Shown here in pieces: positions 38,620 through 40,834 of a stretch of DNA of 40,834 nt. Position 1 is the stretch's first letter. Each line of letters begins with the position of its first letter. Under the pieces are notes generated by a model, which was not told the DNA's origin, searched no databases, and saw only the letters and a list, made by a program, of their open reading frames with translations. This DNA is from Burkholderiales bacterium (GTDB lineage Bacteria; Pseudomonadota; Gammaproteobacteria; Burkholderiales; Burkholderiaceae_E): assembly GCA_003818495.1 (NCBI GenBank), contig RPRK01000021.1, positions 1-40,834 of the forward strand. The letters run 5' to 3'. Made by a program: the position numbers and the translations under genes.

Positions 38620-40056
38620 ATGGCCGAAGTCCGCAAGGTGATCCCGATCCAGCCCGCCGTCGGCGACGACGAAGACGGCGGGCTGTTCTCCCTGTACCAG
38701 GCCCATCGGAAGATCTACCCCCGGGCGGTCACGGGACTGTTCGCGCGGCTGCGGTGGGCGGCGGTGCTGTTCACCCAGATCATCTTCTACGGCCTGCCCT
38801 GGCTGACCTGGAACGACCGCCAGGCCGTGCTGTTCGACCTCGGCGCGCGCAAGTTCTACCTGTTCGGCGTGGTGCTGTGGCCGCAGGACTTCGTCTACCT
38901 GGCGGGTCTCCTGGTCGTCGCGGCGCTGTCGCTGTTCTTCTTCACGGCGGTCGCGGGCCGGCTGTGGTGCGGGTACGCCTGCCCGCAGACGGTCTACACC
39001 GAGCTCTTCATGTGGATCGAGCGGCGCGTCGAAGGCGACCGCACGGCACGCATGAAGCTCGACGCCTCGCCGATGTCGTTCGCCAAGCTGCGCACGAAGG
39101 CGACGAAGCATGCGCTGTGGCTGGCGCTCGCGCTGGTCACCGGCTTCACCTTCATCGGCTACTTCGCGCCGATCCGCGAGCTCGGTACCCAGGTGCTCGC
39201 GTTCTCGCTCGGCCCGTGGCAGTGGTTCTGGATGCTGTTCTACTCGTTCGCGACCTGGGGCAACGCCGGCTTCATGCGCGAGCAGGTCTGCAAGTACATG
39301 TGTCCGTACGCGCGCTTCCAGGGTGCGATGTTCGACAAGGACACGATGATCGTGACCTACGACGCGGAACGCGGCGAACCCCGCGGCTCCCGCTCGAAGA
39401 AGGTCGATCCGAAGGCAGCCGGGCTGGGGAGCTGCGTCGACTGCACGCTCTGCGTCCAGGTGTGCCCCACGGGCATCGACATCCGGAACGGCCTGCAGTA
39501 CGAGTGCATCGGCTGCGCGGCGTGCGTCGACGTCTGCGACTCGGTGATGGACAAGATGGGGTATCCGCGCGGCCTGGTGCGCTACGCGACCGAGAACGCC
39601 ATGACCGGGCACCTGGGTCGCTCGAGCATGCTGCGCAACGTGCTGCGCCCGCGCGTGCTGGTCTACGCGACGCTGCTGGGCGTGCTGGTGGTGGCGCTGT
39701 TCGGCTCGCTCGCCCTGCGCAATCCGCTGCGGGTCGACGTGATCCGCGATCGGAACGCGCTCGCGCGGATCGTCGACGCCGGCGCCGTCGAGAACACCTA
39801 CCGTCTGCACTTCATGAACGCGTCCGAAGCCCCGCACCGGCTGCGCGTGACCGTCGAGGGGCTCGACGGCATCCGTCTGGCGAGCCCGCAGGAGTACGAC
39901 GTCGAGCCGGCCTCGAACCGCGCGGTGCCGGTCAACGTCCAGGTTCCGCCCGGCGTCGGTGCGCCGGGGTCCAATCAGATCCGCTTCGTGGTGGAGGCGA
40001 TCGACGACCCGTCGCTCGCCCGCAGCGAGAAAGCCGCGTTCATGGTCCCGCGCTGA
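38620..40056 (+). CDS. ccoG: cbb3 oxidase accessory protein CcoG (membrane ferredoxin-like, cupric reductase)
   Basis: CcoG (478 aa) reduces Cu(II) to Cu(I) for delivery to the oxidase assembly path, as shown for family members. Several N-terminal membrane helices carry CGYACPQTVYTELFM and CKYMCPYARFQ. They are followed by a two-cluster ferredoxin region (C-x2-C-x2-C-x3-CPTGID and C-x2-C-x2-C-x3-C) and a C-terminal periplasmic Ig-like domain with NTYRLHFMN. The length is typical. The ATG at 38620-38622 lies 40 nt after the ccoP stop, within the same operon. Confidence 0.95.
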   Translation: MAEVRKVIPIQPAVGDDEDGGLFSLYQAHRKIYPRAVTGLFARLRWAAVLFTQIIFYGLPWLTWNDRQAVLFDLGARKFYLFGVVLWPQDFVYLAGLLVVAALSLFFFTAVAGRLWCGYACPQTVYTELFMWIERRVEGDRTARMKLDASPMSFAKLRTKATKHALWLALALVTGFTFIGYFAPIRELGTQVLAFSLGPWQWFWMLFYSFATWGNAGFMREQVCKYMCPYARFQGAMFDKDTMIVTYDAERGEPRGSRSKKVDPKAAGLGSCVDCTLCVQVCPTGIDIRNGLQYECIGCAACVDVCDSVMDKMGYPRGLVRYATENAMTGHLGRSSMLRNVLRPRVLVYATLLGVLVVALFGSLALRNPLRVDVIRDRNALARIVDAGAVENTYRLHFMNASEAPHRLRVTVEGLDGIRLASPQEYDVEPASNRAVPVNVQVPPGVGAPGSNQIRFVVEAIDDPSLARSEKAAFMVPR

Positions 40057-40083
40057 ATGCGCGGACCGATACAGGAGACTCCG

Positions 40084-40596
40084 ATGGCCGCAACCCCGAT
40101 CGTTCCCGTTCGCCCCGCCTGGCGCGAGCCGCTGGTGTGGCTGGTCGTCGGGATTCCCGCCGCCACCGTGGTGGCCGGCTTCGTCACCTGGTGGATCGCC
40201 GCGCAGCGCGCCGACAGCAACGTCGCGGACGACTACTACAAGCGCGGACTGGCGATCAACCGCTCGCTCGAGCGCGAGTCCCGGGCGAAGGCGCTCGGGC
40301 TGCGCGCCGAGGTGTCGCTGGCGGCCGAGAACGACCTGCGGCTGCGGCTGACCGCCGGCGCCGCGCTGCCGCCGACCGTCACCGTGATGCTCACCCACCC
40401 GGTGCGCGCCGAGCAGGACCGCAAGCTCTCGCTCGACCGGCAGGTCGACGGCACCTACCGGATCGTCGCCCCGCAGGTGGGCGCCGGCACCTGGGACATC
40501 TCGATCGAGGCGCAGGACTGGCGGGTCGCGACCCGGCACGTCGCGCTGCGCGAAGGTGCGGTGGTCGTGATGTCGGCCGACGGCCGCGTCGACTGA
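40084..40596 (+). CDS. ccoH: cbb3 oxidase assembly protein CcoH/FixH
   Basis: This 170-aa FixH-family protein has one N-terminal membrane helix (about 18-42) followed by the hallmark NVADDYYKRGLAINR and a periplasmic beta domain ending in WDISIEAQDW and VALREG. CcoH stays with the assembled oxidase and stabilises it. AGGAG lies 6 nt before the ATG at 40084-40086. It follows ccoG by 27 nt. Confidence 0.93.
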   Translation: MAATPIVPVRPAWREPLVWLVVGIPAATVVAGFVTWWIAAQRADSNVADDYYKRGLAINRSLERESRAKALGLRAEVSLAAENDLRLRLTAGAALPPTVTVMLTHPVRAEQDRKLSLDRQVDGTYRIVAPQVGAGTWDISIEAQDWRVATRHVALREGAVVVMSADGRVD

Positions 40597-40608
40597 ACGG
40601 AGCCCGAC

Positions 40609-40834
40609 GTGCCCCGCAACTCACGCGAATGGATCGCGGTGCTGTGGCCCGCGTTCGTCTCGGCGTGTCTGCTCGAGATGGTCGTGTTCGCGGCATTCGA
40701 TCCGCACGACTTCAACCTCTTCGGCTGGCAGATCGACGCGGAGCAACGCGATGCGGTCTATTCGCTGGCGTTCTTCGCGTTCTGGGCGATCGGCACCGCC
40801 ACCGGCGTGGTCACCTGGTCGCTGTCGCGCTCCT
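40609..40834 (+). CDS. Small membrane protein downstream of ccoH, truncated by the window edge
   Basis: This frame starts with GTG at 40609-40611, 12 nt after the ccoH stop, with CGGAG about 7 nt upstream, and stays open to the end of the window (75 codons). Two hydrophobic segments are seen: IAVLWPAFVSACLLEMVVF and SLAFFAFWAIGTATGVV. Between them lies an FDPHDFNLFGWQ loop. The pattern looks like a short two-helix inner-membrane protein. I do not know its function; position suggests a role in, or co-regulation with, the oxidase. Confidence 0.8.
   Translation, partial: MPRNSREWIAVLWPAFVSACLLEMVVFAAFDPHDFNLFGWQIDAEQRDAVYSLAFFAFWAIGTATGVVTWSLSRS

Overview
The window is very GC-rich chromosomal DNA from a betaproteobacterium, most likely a member of the Burkholderiales. 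The indicators are the aerobic benzoyl-CoA (box) pathway with a BoxR-type regulator, a Gcr-family membrane protein, the ccoI-S-N-O-Q-P-G-H cluster for cbb3 oxidase, and a recognisable pyk-fba-purC-purE-purK-tsaC order. I see no tRNA, rRNA, CRISPR array, insertion sequence or prophage.

Left end (1-274): no credible gene. It holds nested inverted repeats (20-119) and 17 tandem 7-bp repeats (128-246). Region 275-6164 (minus strand) is an operon for a BMP-type ABC importer: binding protein, double ATPase and two permeases, closed by a CodA-like nucleobase deaminase. It reads as uptake plus deamination of a nucleobase or nucleoside. Region 6258-9577 (minus) holds a Gcr-family membrane protein and a GAF-GGDEF diguanylate cyclase.

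Region 9635-17740 is an aerobic benzoate module. boxC-boxB-boxA and boxR are on the minus strand; the benzoate-CoA ligase gene bclA and an alpha/beta hydrolase are divergent on the plus strand. BclA makes benzoyl-CoA, BoxAB epoxidises it and BoxC opens the ring; boxD is not in the window. A shared sequence block (GCA-N-TAT-N-ATGCATGT) covers the -10 elements of both the boxC and boxR promoters. A third, weaker copy lies 41 bp upstream of the boxC copy. I infer these are BoxR operators.

Region 17786-32683 is mostly housekeeping: a lipoprotein hydrolase, tsaC, purK, purE, a secreted FAS1 protein, purC, fba and pyk. The block is interrupted between purC and fba by six accessory genes: a serine hydrolase, a BtuF-like protein without signal peptide, hyi, an orphan acyl-CoA carboxyltransferase, a secreted Pro-rich protein with a four-Cys tail, and a cytochrome P450.

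Right end (32856-40834, plus): ccoI, ccoS, ccoN, ccoO, ccoQ, ccoP, ccoG, ccoH and a truncated small membrane protein. Together they encode the high-affinity cbb3 oxidase and its copper-handling and assembly factors. Two FNR/Anr-type boxes precede ccoI and ccoN at spacings fitting class I (-61.5) and class II (-41.5) activation, which implies induction when oxygen falls. Pairing an oxygen-dependent ring-activation pathway with a low-oxygen oxidase suggests an organism that meets aromatic compounds at fluctuating oxygen.
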